DNA of 42,378 bases from Candidatus Angelobacter sp. Gp1-AA117. GTDB taxonomy: Bacteria; Acidobacteriota; Terriglobia; Terriglobales; Acidobacteriaceae. Below, piece by piece: positions 24,109 to 33,760 of this stretch (position 1 is its first letter; each line of letters starts with the position of its first letter). The notes beneath the pieces are model-generated. The model saw nothing but the letters and a program-made list of their open reading frames with translations. It ran no database searches and was not told the origin of the DNA. The DNA lies in assembly GCA_003223515.1 (NCBI GenBank), contig QHVI01000104.1, forward strand, positions 1 through 42,378, read 5' to 3'. The translations under genes were made by a program, and so were the position numbers.

Positions 24109-25827
24109 ATGTCGCAACGATTAGGCGATCTTCTTGTGCGGGAGAAGATCATCACGCAAGACCAGCTAGATAAGGCCGTGAAGACCCAGCGCGAGGGCGG
24201 TACCAGTACTCGTTTGAGTTCCACTCTGGTCAAGCTGGGGTTTGTGACAGATGAAGAGGTCACGAATTTCCTTTCCCGCCAGTACGGTGTTCCTGCCATC
24301 AATCTGCAATATTTCGAAATTGATTCCTCGGTGGTAAAGCTGGTTCCCGAGGAGACCGCCAAGCGCTACCAGATCCTGCCGCTCAGCCGCGTGGGCGCCT
24401 CGCTGACCATCGCCATGGTCGATCCGACCAACGTCTTCGCCATGGACGATATCAAGTTCATGACCGGCTTCAACATTGAGCCGGTAGTGGCCTCTGAATC
24501 GGCCATCATGGAGGCCATCGACAAGGCTTACGGCCAGCCTCGCGAAGGTGAAAACGTCGATGAACTGCTGGCCTCCATGGGTGATGAAGCCGACGTCGAA
24601 CTCCAGGCCGAGCAGGAGGAGATGAACCTCAACGAGCTGGAGAAATCCGCCGATGAGGCTCCCATCGTCAAGCTGGTCAACATCATCCTCACGGACGCGG
24701 TGAAGCGCGGCGCCAGCGACATCCACATTGAGCCTTACGAGAAGGAATACCGGGTGCGCTTCCGCATTGATGGTGTTCTTCAGCACATCATGTCACCGCC
24801 CATGAAACTGAAAGACGCGATCACCTCGCGCGTCAAGATCATGGCCAAGCTCGACATCAGCGAAAAGCGCCTCCCGCAGGACGGCCGCATCATGCTCAAG
24901 ATGCAGATCGGTGGCAAGAAAAAGCAGTTGGATTACCGCGTGAACTGCCTGCCTACGCTGTGGGGAGAGAAGATCGTCCTCCGGCTGCTCGATAAAGAAA
25001 ACCTGCGGCTCGACATGACCAAGCTGGGTTTCGAACAGGAATCGCTGGAAAAATTCCAGCACGCAGTGCTCAAGCCTTACGGCATGGTGCTGGTCACCGG
25101 CCCCACGGGTTCCGGCAAAACCAACACTCTGTACTCCTCGATTTCGCTGCTCAACAAACCCGATACCAACATCATGACCGCCGAAGACCCGGTGGAGTTC
25201 CAGTTGCACGGCGTGAACCAGGTGCAGATGAAGGAATCCATCGGTCTGAATTTCGCCGCTGCTCTGCGCGCCTTTCTGCGGCAGGACCCCAACATCATCC
25301 TGGTGGGCGAGATTCGCGACTTCGAAACGGCAGAAATCGCCATTAAGGCCGCTCTTACCGGACACCTTGTGTTGTCCACGCTGCACACCAACGGCGCTCC
25401 GGAAACGATCAGCCGTTTGATGAACATGGGCATTGAGCCGTTCCTGGTGGCTACCGCTGTTCACCTGATCTGCGCGCAGCGCCTCATCCGGCGCATCTGC
25501 GGGGAATGCAAAGAAGAAGTACCCATGTCGCCCCAGGCGCTGCTGGAAGCCGGTTTTACCGCCGAAGAATCGCGCACCGTGAAGGTCTACAAAGGCAAGG
25601 GTTGCGCCACCTGTAATGGCAGCGGCTATAAAGGCCGCGCTGGATTGTACGAGGTCATGGAAGTAGACGATGAAGTTCGCGAGTTGATCCTGATAGGCGC
25701 ATCAGCCGTGGAGTTGAAGAAGAAGGCGATTGAGCGGGGCATGATCACTTTGCGCCGCAGCGGTTTGAGAAAAGTAATGGATGGCGTGACCACGCTGGAA
25801 GAAGTCGCGCGCGAGACCCTGCACTAA
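24109..25827 (+). CDS. pilB: Type IV pilus assembly ATPase PilB
   Basis: The 572-residue protein has the N-terminal MshEN domain (RLGDLLVREKIITQDQLDKAV; then VPAINLQYFEID...LVPEETAKRYQILPL) and the GspE/PilB ATPase core. Walker A is GPTGSGKTNT at about 329-338, the Asp box is MTAEDPVEFQ, Walker B is NIILVGEIRD and the His box is TGHLVLSTLHTN. The zinc-binding tetracysteine CGEC...CATC at about 463-505 is intact, separating PilB from PilT. It powers pilus extension at the inner membrane with PilC. It is the first gene in pilB-pilT-pilC-pilS-pilR; pilT follows after 31 bp. Confidence 0.97.
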   Translation: MSQRLGDLLVREKIITQDQLDKAVKTQREGGTSTRLSSTLVKLGFVTDEEVTNFLSRQYGVPAINLQYFEIDSSVVKLVPEETAKRYQILPLSRVGASLTIAMVDPTNVFAMDDIKFMTGFNIEPVVASESAIMEAIDKAYGQPREGENVDELLASMGDEADVELQAEQEEMNLNELEKSADEAPIVKLVNIILTDAVKRGASDIHIEPYEKEYRVRFRIDGVLQHIMSPPMKLKDAITSRVKIMAKLDISEKRLPQDGRIMLKMQIGGKKKQLDYRVNCLPTLWGEKIVLRLLDKENLRLDMTKLGFEQESLEKFQHAVLKPYGMVLVTGPTGSGKTNTLYSSISLLNKPDTNIMTAEDPVEFQLHGVNQVQMKESIGLNFAAALRAFLRQDPNIILVGEIRDFETAEIAIKAALTGHLVLSTLHTNGAPETISRLMNMGIEPFLVATAVHLICAQRLIRRICGECKEEVPMSPQALLEAGFTAEESRTVKVYKGKGCATCNGSGYKGRAGLYEVMEVDDEVRELILIGASAVELKKKAIERGMITLRRSGLRKVMDGVTTLEEVARETLH

Positions 25828-25858
25828 GCAATGAACCTCGGAGAAGGAAAACGGAACT

Positions 25859-26962
25859 ATGAATGTAACGTTAAGTGATCTGCTGAAACGAATGCTGGAG
25901 ATGGCCGGAAGCGACCTCCACATCACCACCAATTCACCGCCACAGGTGCGGGTGCACGGACATCTGACTCCGCTCGACATGCCGCCCATGACTCCGGCGG
26001 AAACCAAGCAGCTTGCTTACAGCGTGCTGACCGATGCGCAGAAGCATCGCTTTGAAGAAAACCTGGAACTGGACTTCTCTTTTGGCCTGAAGGGGCTGGC
26101 CCGCTTCCGTGGCAACTGCTTCAACCAGCGCGGCGCGGTTGGCGCTGTCTATCGCGTGATCCCTTTCGAAATCAAGTCATTCCAGCAGTTGAACCTGCCC
26201 GCGATCGTTTCCAAGCTGTGCGAAAAGCCCCGCGGGCTGATCCTGGTGACCGGTCCTACCGGTTCCGGCAAATCAACTACGTTGGCGGCCATGCTCGACA
26301 AGATCAACATCGAGCGGCACGACCACATCATCACCATTGAAGATCCCATCGAGTTCGTGCACCAGAACAAGAGCTGCCTGGTCAACCAGCGCGAGGTGCA
26401 CTCTGACACCAAGTCGTTCTCCAACGCCCTGCGCGCCGCGCTGCGTGAAGATCCTGACGTGGTGCTGATCGGCGAAATGCGCGATCTGGAAACCATCGAG
26501 GCCGCCCTGCGTATTGCCGAAACCGGACACCTTACTTTCGGCACCTTGCATACGAACTCGGCGGCTTCCACTATCAATCGTGTGATTGACGTGTTCCCCT
26601 CCCACCAGCAGTCGCAGATTCGCGCGCAGCTCTCGCTGGTGCTGGAAGGAGTCCTTTGTCAAACACTGCTGCCCAAGGTAGGCGGCCAGGGCCGGTGCAT
26701 GGCGATGGAAATTCTGGTTCCCAACGCTGCAGTTCGCAACCTGATTCGTGAAGATAAGATTCACCAGGTTTATTCGGCCATGCAGTCCGGCCAGGATAAG
26801 TTTGGAATGCAGACATTCAATCAATCTCTGGCGACCTTATATACCCAGAAACAGATCACGATGGAAACCGCGATCCAGCGTTCATCTATGCCAGACGAAT
26901 TGCAGGACATTATCAACCGCGGCGTAGTTGCAGCCAAGATGGCGGCTACCGCGAAACGATAG
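25859..26962 (+). CDS. pilT: Type IV pilus retraction ATPase PilT
   Basis: The 367-residue protein lacks the PilB N-terminal and zinc domains and has the PilT pattern: LLKRMLEMAGSDLHITTNSPP at the start, Walker A GPTGSGKSTT at about 131-140, TIEDPIEFVH, Walker B DPDVVLIGEMRD, the His box TGHLTFGTLHTNSA, and the family-specific C-terminal AVRNLIRE (AIRNLIRE motif), followed by a helix ending in MQTFNQSL. It drives retraction of pili and hence twitching. It is 31 bp downstream of pilB; GGAGAAGG precedes its start codon. Confidence 0.97.
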   Translation: MNVTLSDLLKRMLEMAGSDLHITTNSPPQVRVHGHLTPLDMPPMTPAETKQLAYSVLTDAQKHRFEENLELDFSFGLKGLARFRGNCFNQRGAVGAVYRVIPFEIKSFQQLNLPAIVSKLCEKPRGLILVTGPTGSGKSTTLAAMLDKINIERHDHIITIEDPIEFVHQNKSCLVNQREVHSDTKSFSNALRAALREDPDVVLIGEMRDLETIEAALRIAETGHLTFGTLHTNSAASTINRVIDVFPSHQQSQIRAQLSLVLEGVLCQTLLPKVGGQGRCMAMEILVPNAAVRNLIREDKIHQVYSAMQSGQDKFGMQTFNQSLATLYTQKQITMETAIQRSSMPDELQDIINRGVVAAKMAATAKR

Positions 26963-26986
26963 CAGCAGTATCAGCGCCTGGCGATT

Positions 26987-27037
26987 TCCGCCGCGGCGGA
27001 CGAATCGCGGGCCCAACCCAGGGCTTTAGTCCTGGGT
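26987..27037. repeat. Two palindromes in the pilT-pilC spacer
   Basis: The 151-bp gap contains a perfect 14-bp palindrome TCCGCCG-CGGCGGA (26987-27000) and a hairpin ACCCAGG-GCTTTAGT-CCTGGGT (27016-27037), the latter like REP sequences common in Acidobacteria. There is no U-tract, so they are not obvious terminators; they could stabilise or process the transcript. Confidence 0.6.
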
Positions 27038-27113
27038 GAGCGAAGCGAATTAGACGGGAGCAACGCTCCCACAAAAACTCTGGTAGGCGACAAGGACGAG
27101 AGGAGTCTTCAGT

Positions 27114-28322
27114 ATGCCGGTATTTACATTTAAAGGAACTGACGCGCTGGGGAAAAGAATCTCCGGCGAACGTGTGGCGGAGAGCAAATCCGCGGTGCAG
27201 CACCAGTTGCGGCGCGAGCGCATTGTCCCTAAAGCCATCAAGGAAAAAGGCAAGGAATTTACCCTGCCCAAGCTGGGCACCAGCAAGGTAGCGACTAAAG
27301 ACATTGCTATCTTCTTCCGCCAGTTCTCGGTCATGATCGATGCCGGATTGCCGCTGGTGCAGTGCCTTGAGATTCTGGCTGGGAACCAGGAGAATCCTGC
27401 CTTCCAGAAATGCCTTACCGGCGTCCGCACCAGCGTTGAAGGCGGCTCCACGCTCTCCAATGCCATGCGCCAGTTTCCCAAGATCTTTGACGATCTCACC
27501 ACCAATATGATCGAAGCGGGCGAGGCCGGCGGTATTCTCGACACCATTTTGCAGCGCCTTGCCACCTATTTGGAAAAGATCGTCAAGCTGCGTTCGGCGG
27601 TCAAATCGGCGTTGATCTACCCGGTTTCGGTCATCAGCATAGCGGCCCTGGTCGTGGGCGCGCTGCTCAAGTTCGTGGTGCCCATCTTCGCCAACATGTT
27701 CAGCAGCATGGGAGCTACCCTGCCGCTGCCCACGCAGATCGTTATCAGCCTCAGCAACTTCGTTGGCCGGTTCTGGTGGGTCTTCTTCGTGCTGGGGATC
27801 GTTGGCTTCCTGGTGCTCCGTTATGTCCGCCAGCAGCCTGAAGGACGTTATGCCACCGACAAGATCCTGCTGAATTCACCGGTACTTGGAATTGTGCTGC
27901 GCAAGATCGCCGTGGCCCGCTTTACCCGCACCCTGGGAACTCTGATCACCTCTGGCGTGCCCATTCTCGAAGGCCTGGCCATTACCGCCCGCACCTCAGG
28001 CAATGCGGTTTTAGAGCGCGCCCTCATGAAAGTGCGCAAGTCTGTGGAAGAAGGCCGTACTATAGTTGACCCCCTGCGCGAAAGCGGGGTCTTCCCCAAC
28101 ATGGTCACCCAGATGATCGGTGTTGGTGAAGCCACGGGCGCTATGGATGCCATGCTCCAGAAGATCGCTGACTTCTACGAAGACGAAGTAGACGCTGCTA
28201 CCAAGAACCTGCTCACCCTGATGGAACCGATCATGATCGCGTTCCTCGGCATAGTCGTCGGCGGTATCGTGATCTCGCTGTATCTGCCGATGTTCTCGAT
28301 GATCGCCAAACTCTCAGGCTAA
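27114..28322 (+). CDS. pilC: Type IV pilus inner-membrane platform protein PilC
   Basis: The 402-residue protein starts with the typical PVFTFKGTDALGKRISGERVAESK and carries two T2SF (GspF) domains: first domain FFRQFSVMIDAGLPLVQCLEIL through MIEAGEAGGILDTIL, and second ARFTRTLGTLITSGVPILEGL through MIGVGEATGAMDAML. Three main membrane segments are visible, at about 170-195, 220-240 and 375-398. It anchors the assembly ATPases in the inner membrane. GGACGAGAGGAG lies upstream of its start. It is followed by the histidine kinase gene after 21 bp, so it is likely cotranscribed with it. Confidence 0.97.
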   Translation: MPVFTFKGTDALGKRISGERVAESKSAVQHQLRRERIVPKAIKEKGKEFTLPKLGTSKVATKDIAIFFRQFSVMIDAGLPLVQCLEILAGNQENPAFQKCLTGVRTSVEGGSTLSNAMRQFPKIFDDLTTNMIEAGEAGGILDTILQRLATYLEKIVKLRSAVKSALIYPVSVISIAALVVGALLKFVVPIFANMFSSMGATLPLPTQIVISLSNFVGRFWWVFFVLGIVGFLVLRYVRQQPEGRYATDKILLNSPVLGIVLRKIAVARFTRTLGTLITSGVPILEGLAITARTSGNAVLERALMKVRKSVEEGRTIVDPLRESGVFPNMVTQMIGVGEATGAMDAMLQKIADFYEDEVDAATKNLLTLMEPIMIAFLGIVVGGIVISLYLPMFSMIAKLSG

Positions 28323-28343
28323 CCTGGAAGTAGGGATTTGCAG

Positions 28344-29999
28344 ATGGCGGATACGAAATTTAACGAGCGATCGTGGCTGGCGTGGCTTGTCAAAGTCCGT
28401 GTCCTCATCATTTCGTTCCTGCTGGCCGTTGAGCTGCTGATTGTCAATCTCACGCCCAGCAATGTTCCGGTACGCGATTTCATCACCCTGGTGGTGGTCT
28501 GGTTCACCGTCTCTGTATTCTTTTCCCTGCTGCTCACACTCTGGGACGAATACAAGCTCCAGGCCATCACCCAGATCTTTACTGACCTCGCGTTCATTAC
28601 CGCCATCGTGCACGTCACGGGCGATATTGATACGTTCTTCAATTTCCTTTACCCGCTGCTCATCATTGTGGCCGCCATCCTGCTGCCCCGCTATTGGGCA
28701 TATCTCACAGCCGCGGTCTGCTTCATTCTTTTTGGCGGCCTGCTGGAACTTGCCTACTTCGGCAAAATTCACTCCTTCCAGACCTCCCCACGCGGTGACC
28801 TGAAATCGCTTCAGGTGGTGGTGCTGCTGAACTTTTTCGCCTACCTGGCTGTAGCCCATCTCGCCAGCGCACTGGCAGCCAAGTTGCGGCAGGCCGGACG
28901 CGCTCTGGAACATAAGAGCGGCGAACTCGTCAGCCTGCAGGCGCTGCACGAAAACGTGATTCACTCCATCCGCAGTGGTTTGATCACTACTGATCTTCGC
29001 GGACGCATCACCCTGCTCAACGCTCCGGGTCAGAAGCTGCTGCAGCGTCCGGCTTCGGCTGTTTACGGAAGGCACATTGCAGAGTTGTTTCTCGACCGCC
29101 TGCCCAAGCTGGAAGTGGGAGTGGCACAGAGTGAAGTGCGTGTGATGACGCCTACGGGTGAAGAAAACATTTTCGGCATTACCGTCACGCCTTTGAGTGT
29201 TCCCGAGCGGGGCATCATCGGTTATGTCTACACGTTTGAAGATCACACCGAGATTCGCCGCCTGGAACGCGAAGTGCGTATGCGTGACCGGCTGGCGGCT
29301 GTCGGACGCCTCTCCGCCGGCATCGCTCATGAAATCCGCAATCCGCTGGCCTCCATTGCCGGCTCCATCCAGATGCTCTCCAGGGGCGGTAACTTCAATG
29401 ACGAACAGAACCTGCTGATAGAGATCACGTTGCGGGAATCGAAGCGGCTCAACAATATCATTACTGATTTTCTGGCGTACTCGCGCGAGAAGAGCTATAA
29501 ATTCGCCTCCACCAACCTGGTCTCCCTGCTGGAAGACGCTCTGGTGCTGTTGGAACACCGCTCACAATCGAGCGATCTCAAAATTGTTCGCAAGTTTGAC
29601 GCAACCCAGGCATTTGCCATGGTTGATGGCGATAAGTTGAAGCAGGTGTTCTGGAACCTGCTGGAAAACGCCGTTCGCGCCATGAACCAGGCGGGCACCA
29701 TCACTGTTTCACTCCAGGCAGCGAGCAACAAATGGCGCTTAGGTTTCTGCGATACCGGCTCTGGAATCGCGCCGGAGCTGCTGGAAAAAATCTTTGAACC
29801 ATTCCAATCGCACTTTGAAGGCGGCACCGGGCTAGGGCTGGCGCTTGTCTATCAGATTGTCCAGGCACACGGAGGAAAGATTTCCGTGCAATCTCAGCCC
29901 GGAAAAGGGGCTGAATTCATCCTGGAGCTTCCGCAGGCCAAGCCGGCAGAAGAGCCTGAACCTTCAATCGCGGCCGGAGCGGGAGTTTCTCATGGCTAG
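28344..29999 (+). CDS. pilS: PilS-like membrane sensor histidine kinase
   Basis: The ATG at 28344 is preferred over an in-frame TTG six bases upstream; the product has 551 residues. The N-terminal half has about six membrane segments (residues about 15-190), as in PilS, followed by a PAS domain (about 205-300; [19 protein letters not shown]). HisKA contains the phospho-acceptor His in [18 protein letters not shown] and HATPase_c has [10 protein letters not shown], the G1 box [13 protein letters not shown] and [12 protein letters not shown]. The adjacent regulator is a sigma54 activator, so this is the PilS/PilR pair that in other bacteria adjusts pilin gene transcription. The pilin gene is not in the window. 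Its last 8 bp overlap the start of pilR. Confidence 0.92.
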   Translation: MADTKFNERSWLAWLVKVRVLIISFLLAVELLIVNLTPSNVPVRDFITLVVVWFTVSVFFSLLLTLWDEYKLQAITQIFTDLAFITAIVHVTGDIDTFFNFLYPLLIIVAAILLPRYWAYLTAAVCFILFGGLLELAYFGKIHSFQTSPRGDLKSLQVVVLLNFFAYLAVAHLASALAAKLRQAGRALEHKSGELVSLQALHENVIHSIRSGLITTDLRGRITLLNAPGQKLLQRPASAVYGRHIAELFLDRLPKLEVGVAQSEVRVMTPTGEENIFGITVTPLSVPERGIIGYVYTFEDHTEIRRLEREVRMRDRLAAVGRLSAGIAHEIRNPLASIAGSIQMLSRGGNFNDEQNLLIEITLRESKRLNNIITDFLAYSREKSYKFASTNLVSLLEDALVLLEHRSQSSDLKIVRKFDATQAFAMVDGDKLKQVFWNLLENAVRAMNQAGTITVSLQAASNKWRLGFCDTGSGIAPELLEKIFEPFQSHFEGGTGLGLALVYQIVQAHGGKISVQSQPGKGAEFILELPQAKPAEEPEPSIAAGAGVSHG

Positions 30000-31365
30000 T
30001 ATTCTTGTATGTGACGATCAGCGCTCCATCTGCGAGATGCTCGACATCTCCATGCGTAAAGACGGCCACAAAGTCGAGACCGTCAACGCGGGTGAAGCTG
30101 CCAAGAAAAAACTGAGTTCAGCGAACTACGAAGTTCTAATCACCGACATCAAGATGCCGCAGACCGATGGCATCGAAGTGCTGCGCCACGCCCGGCAGGT
30201 TTCTCCGGAAACCTCCGTCATCCTGATCACCGCCGTAGAAGATTATGAGGCGGCCGTGCAGGCGGTAAAAGGCGGGGCCTTCGATTACATCCACAAAGGC
30301 CCGGGCATGCTCGATGAGTTGAAGATTGCCGTGGCCCGCTCCGTGGAAGCCATTACCCTGCGCCGCCAGAACTTCGCCTACAAGCGCGATGCGGCTACCC
30401 GCAACTCCCTCGATAACATCATCGGCACCAGCGCTGCGATCGAGAAGCTGAAGCAGACCATTCGCACCATCGCGGTTACCGGCAGCACAGTATTGATCTA
30501 CGGTGAAAGCGGCACCGGCAAAGAGCTTGTGGCTCGCGCCGTACATGCCTGCTCACCCCGCGCCTCTGAGCCATTTGTCTCCATCAACTGCGGCGCATTC
30601 CCTGAGACGCTGCTGGAGAGCGAACTCTTCGGTTATGTGAAAGGCGCATTCACCGGGGCCAACCAGAATAAACGCGGGCTGTTTGAGGTGGCCGATAGCG
30701 GGACCATCTTCCTGGATGAAATCGGTGAGATGACCCTGCCCATGCAGGTGAAGCTGCTGCGCGTCTTGCAGGAGCGCTGCATCCGTCCTGTGGGAAGCAC
30801 GCAGGAGACGTCCATCGACGTCCGCGTGATCGCCGCCACCAATCGTGATCTGCAGGACATGGTGGCCAACAATACCTTCCGGGAAGATCTTTATTATCGG
30901 GTCAGCGTGATTCCCATCTCTGTGCCACCCTTGCGCGAACGGCGCGATGACGTGGAACTGCTCGCCAGCCACTTCCTGAAGAAATACTCCGCTGCGGCGC
31001 AAAAGAATATCTCCCGCATCGGTTCCAATGCGCTCGGCGCGTTGCGCAACTTTGAGTGGCCGGGAAATGTACGCCAGTTGGAAAATGCAATCGAGAGGGC
31101 CGTGGCTATGGAGCCCACCGAAGAACTCCACATTGAACTCGATTCCGATCGTCCCAAGGCCCGCGCTGCCGCTGCCGGCGGCAATGGGAATGGAAACAGC
31201 GTGCCCGCGGAAGGAATCGATTTCGACCGCTATGTGGCCGGCATTGAGCGTTCGCTGATCGAATCAGCGCTGCAGCAGGCTGGGGGCGTCCAGACCCGCG
31301 CCGCCGAACTGCTGAAGGTGTCCTACCGGTCATTCAGGCATCTGCTGAAGAAGTATGACATCTAG
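29992..31365 (+). CDS. pilR: PilR-like sigma54-dependent response regulator
   Basis: The start at 29992 overlaps the pilS stop by 8 bp; the frame upstream is unused coding shadow. The 457 residues comprise a receiver domain ([15 protein letters not shown], phospho-acceptor Asp in [12 protein letters not shown], Thr in LITAVEDYE, Lys in FDYIHKG), an AAA+ sigma54 interaction domain with Walker [16 protein letters not shown], the sigma54-contacting loop GAFTGAN, and Walker B FLDEIGEM, and a Fis-type HTH at the end ([22 protein letters not shown]). It is the partner of the preceding kinase. Its target promoters must be elsewhere; I saw no convincing -24/-12 promoter close by. Confidence 0.93.
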   Translation: MASILVCDDQRSICEMLDISMRKDGHKVETVNAGEAAKKKLSSANYEVLITDIKMPQTDGIEVLRHARQVSPETSVILITAVEDYEAAVQAVKGGAFDYIHKGPGMLDELKIAVARSVEAITLRRQNFAYKRDAATRNSLDNIIGTSAAIEKLKQTIRTIAVTGSTVLIYGESGTGKELVARAVHACSPRASEPFVSINCGAFPETLLESELFGYVKGAFTGANQNKRGLFEVADSGTIFLDEIGEMTLPMQVKLLRVLQERCIRPVGSTQETSIDVRVIAATNRDLQDMVANNTFREDLYYRVSVIPISVPPLRERRDDVELLASHFLKKYSAAAQKNISRIGSNALGALRNFEWPGNVRQLENAIERAVAMEPTEELHIELDSDRPKARAAAAGGNGNGNSVPAEGIDFDRYVAGIERSLIESALQQAGGVQTRAAELLKVSYRSFRHLLKKYDI

Positions 31366-31448
31366 CGCATCTGGTAATTGGGTCATTGAATCAGGAACTG
31401 GGGCTGCAAATTCCTCAATTACCAAATTATTCATTTACCCGATCTTGT

Positions 31449-31790
31449 TTATGCCGCCTCGTCGTCCTCTCTTCTCTGGGGCGGCACGTCATCGGGGCGT
31501 CCATAATCAAGATGCGTGTGGGTTGGCCGCTCCGGATGATCCGCGGCATCTTCCACGCCCTCGACTGCTGACGCCTCATAGCCCTGGTTGTCGGTTGCGA
31601 GCGAGGTCACTGATTCCTCTTCCGCATCTTCAACGGTTGAGAGCCGCTGCGCATCACCGGCGCGCCCTGCGCTCATATCGCCTACTTGTCTGGGATCGGT
31701 GCCGAGTTCATCTGGCCGCGCTTCTAAATCGCCCTTTCGCTCTGGTGAGCGTTCATCCCGGTCATCATCTCTTCTGGGTTTCTTTGCCAT
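31449..31790 (-). CDS. Highly charged, probably disordered protein
   Basis: The 113-residue protein is almost all Asp/Glu/Arg/Pro/Gly/Ser with no hydrophobic core (MAKKPRRDDDRDERSPERKG start; ERPTHTHLDYGRPDDVPPQ near the end). It is preceded by AGGAGA at good spacing, supporting translation. It is predicted from composition to be intrinsically disordered and acidic overall. I recognise no domain. It sits convergently after pilR. Confidence 0.65.
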   Translation of the reverse strand: MAKKPRRDDDRDERSPERKGDLEARPDELGTDPRQVGDMSAGRAGDAQRLSTVEDAEEESVTSLATDNQGYEASAVEGVEDAADHPERPTHTHLDYGRPDDVPPQRREDDEAA

Positions 31791-31864
31791 GCGGGTCTCC
31801 TGTTTAGCATCTCTATTACCTCTTGGATGCTAAACAGAACGCAGGCAGAGCTGCACGATTGGTT

Positions 31865-32057
31865 ATCTGTATTACTAAGGATCGAATTCTTCTCTGCTTG
31901 CGACGAATTCTCCCGCGCAGCGAAGGATGGGTGCGGTCCATAGGGAGCAACACACCGCCAGATTCAATACACATCAATTACTTTTGTTACCTCTGCGTCC
32001 TCTGCGCCCTCTGCGGTAAAAGGCTTTGGTTGTGGCTCGCCACGCTGTGTAGATCAG
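31865..32057 (+). repeat. Three-copy dispersed element of about 190 bp, copy B
   Basis: This segment matches 6222-6416 along its length with scattered substitutions, and 39376-39505 over its right two thirds. The invariant 29-bp block is at 31932-31960 and the inner CTCTGCG-type repeat at 31989-32023. It fills most of the 296-bp gap between the disordered-protein gene and the TldE-like gene. Confidence 0.85.
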
Positions 32058-32086
32058 TTAAATCTGTGTCATCTGTGTTGAGGTCT

Positions 32087-33760
32087 CTACTTTGCCGAAG
32101 TAATCGGCGGGGCCGGATACTGTGGCAGCGTCTCCCGCGCGCGGTTGGCCCGCTGGATTTCCAGTTCATCAAAGAGCAATGAGGGCGCCACAATCGTGCT
32201 GGGCACCGGCTCAGAACGGTTATAGACGTATTGGTCATTGCCTGCGGCCAGAATGTCACTGCGCAGGCTGCGCGTATCAAGCTGGTTGAACACTGCGCCA
32301 CGCACCAGTTCCATGTGGCCATCGTTCACGTAGACACGCCAGAGCAGCCGCGGAGCCAGGCGCACGCCAGTGGTCTCCACGTAATAGCCATAGGGACGGC
32401 CCTGGTCGCGGCACATCTGAATCAGCTTTTTCTTCAAGTCGTCGAATGACATGGCATTCGACGCCTTGAAGATCAGGTTCGATATGCTCGGACGCGGCGG
32501 ACCTGCCAGCCCGGTGCGGCCATGCCCGTTGGAATGAATGAAGTCGCGGATGGGTTCGCGTCCCAGCAGGTAATTCACCAGCACGCCTTTTTCAATCACT
32601 GTGACCGGCTCGACTTTTACGCCTTCATCATCCACGTCATAGCTGCCAATCAGGCTCTGGTCGTCAATCTTCTTGGAACGCGGATCATCCACCACCGTGA
32701 AGAAATCAGGCAGGACACGGCTCTTGTAATATGAGGCAAAATCACCGCTGGTACGGGCAGGATTGCCCAGGTCAGGCCGTGTACCCACAATGTTGCGGAC
32801 AATCAACTGCTCGAACATTGCCGTGGCAGCATCGGCCGAAAACAGCACCGGGCCGTGGTAATCGTCTTCCACCACAGGAGCCTTGCGCAACTCGGCAAAG
32901 GTGGCAATGAGTTTCTGCACGTCTTTCTGGATCTGCTCCGATGTAGGCAGTTCCTCCGGTTTGGTCACGGTGTAGCCGTGGCTGCGGTCAAGCCGCATGC
33001 CATCAGCAGCCTGCGTGCCTCCGGAAAACGACAGGCTATAGACTGCCCTGCCGCTGCGCGTGACTGTGCCTTCTGTGTTGACAAAGAAGCGGTTCAGAAG
33101 CCGGAAATGCAGCGTTGCATCAGAGCTTTGCAGATCAGGATCGACGCGGAAAAGATTGGAGGTGGAGCGGAGCACCTCTTTCCACTTGTTCAGATCGACA
33201 TCCAGCTTGGCCACGTCGCGAACTGAGTCTGCCGGCTTCTCCTCAGAGAAGTCGGGCACCTCATGCTCGACCACAACGTTCTTGAGTGCCGCCTGCTTCT
33301 CGGTAAGTCCACCAAGGGCCGCCTTATATGCTTTATCTGTGGCCAGCCAGAGCTGGTGGCGCAGAGCAGTCTCGTTGTTGTCCATGGGCATGACTTCAAC
33401 TGTGCCCTGGCCTTCGCCGAAATAGCTGTCCTGCTTGTAGTCGCCAATACGTACTACCACGCGGACGAACCGGCCCACGTTGGCCTGATCGCTGCGCAGG
33501 GCTCCGAGCGTGGCATCCGCCGCGTAATCCTGCAGCTCGGTGACTTGGTAATCAATGTAATAGGGACGCTGTAGCTGCCCGAGTTGCAGCTTTTCCTGCG
33601 AGCGCTTCAGCTCCGTGAGCATGGCCTTCAATACCGGATCGCCATGATCGTTGGAAGAAACATCGGCTGCCGGAACCTTGTCGTCCTTGTCATCCGCCAA
33701 GAGAGAGGTTGCAGCTAGCAGCGGCAACAGCAGGAGTGCGAATATCAGAAGTTTGCGCAT
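32087..33760 (-). CDS. Exported TldD/PmbA-family protein without the metal motif (TldE-like)
   Basis: The 557-residue protein begins with a Sec signal peptide (MRKLLIFALLLLPLLAATSLL). It has the TldD/PmbA fold pattern: a beta-rich N-terminal domain with RPYYIDYQVTELQD, then RVLPDFFTVVDDPR, GSYDVDDEGVKVEPVTVIEKGVL-type segment and FIHSNGHGRTG. At the position of the HExxxH zinc motif it has FEQLIVRNIVG, so it is a non-catalytic paralog, like TldE beside TldD in E. coli. The start codon overlaps the stop of the catalytic gene by one base (TAATG), so the two are coupled. The signal peptide implies action outside the cytoplasm, unlike the E. coli enzyme. Confidence 0.85.
   Translation of the reverse strand: MRKLLIFALLLLPLLAATSLLADDKDDKVPAADVSSNDHGDPVLKAMLTELKRSQEKLQLGQLQRPYYIDYQVTELQDYAADATLGALRSDQANVGRFVRVVVRIGDYKQDSYFGEGQGTVEVMPMDNNETALRHQLWLATDKAYKAALGGLTEKQAALKNVVVEHEVPDFSEEKPADSVRDVAKLDVDLNKWKEVLRSTSNLFRVDPDLQSSDATLHFRLLNRFFVNTEGTVTRSGRAVYSLSFSGGTQAADGMRLDRSHGYTVTKPEELPTSEQIQKDVQKLIATFAELRKAPVVEDDYHGPVLFSADAATAMFEQLIVRNIVGTRPDLGNPARTSGDFASYYKSRVLPDFFTVVDDPRSKKIDDQSLIGSYDVDDEGVKVEPVTVIEKGVLVNYLLGREPIRDFIHSNGHGRTGLAGPPRPSISNLIFKASNAMSFDDLKKKLIQMCRDQGRPYGYYVETTGVRLAPRLLWRVYVNDGHMELVRGAVFNQLDTRSLRSDILAAGNDQYVYNRSEPVPSTIVAPSLLFDELEIQRANRARETLPQYPAPPITSAK

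Noticed and set aside
27016-27037. Rho-independent terminator between pilT and pilC
   Set aside because: The hairpin has a 7-bp stem and an 8-nt loop but no following T-tract; it resembles a REP sequence.
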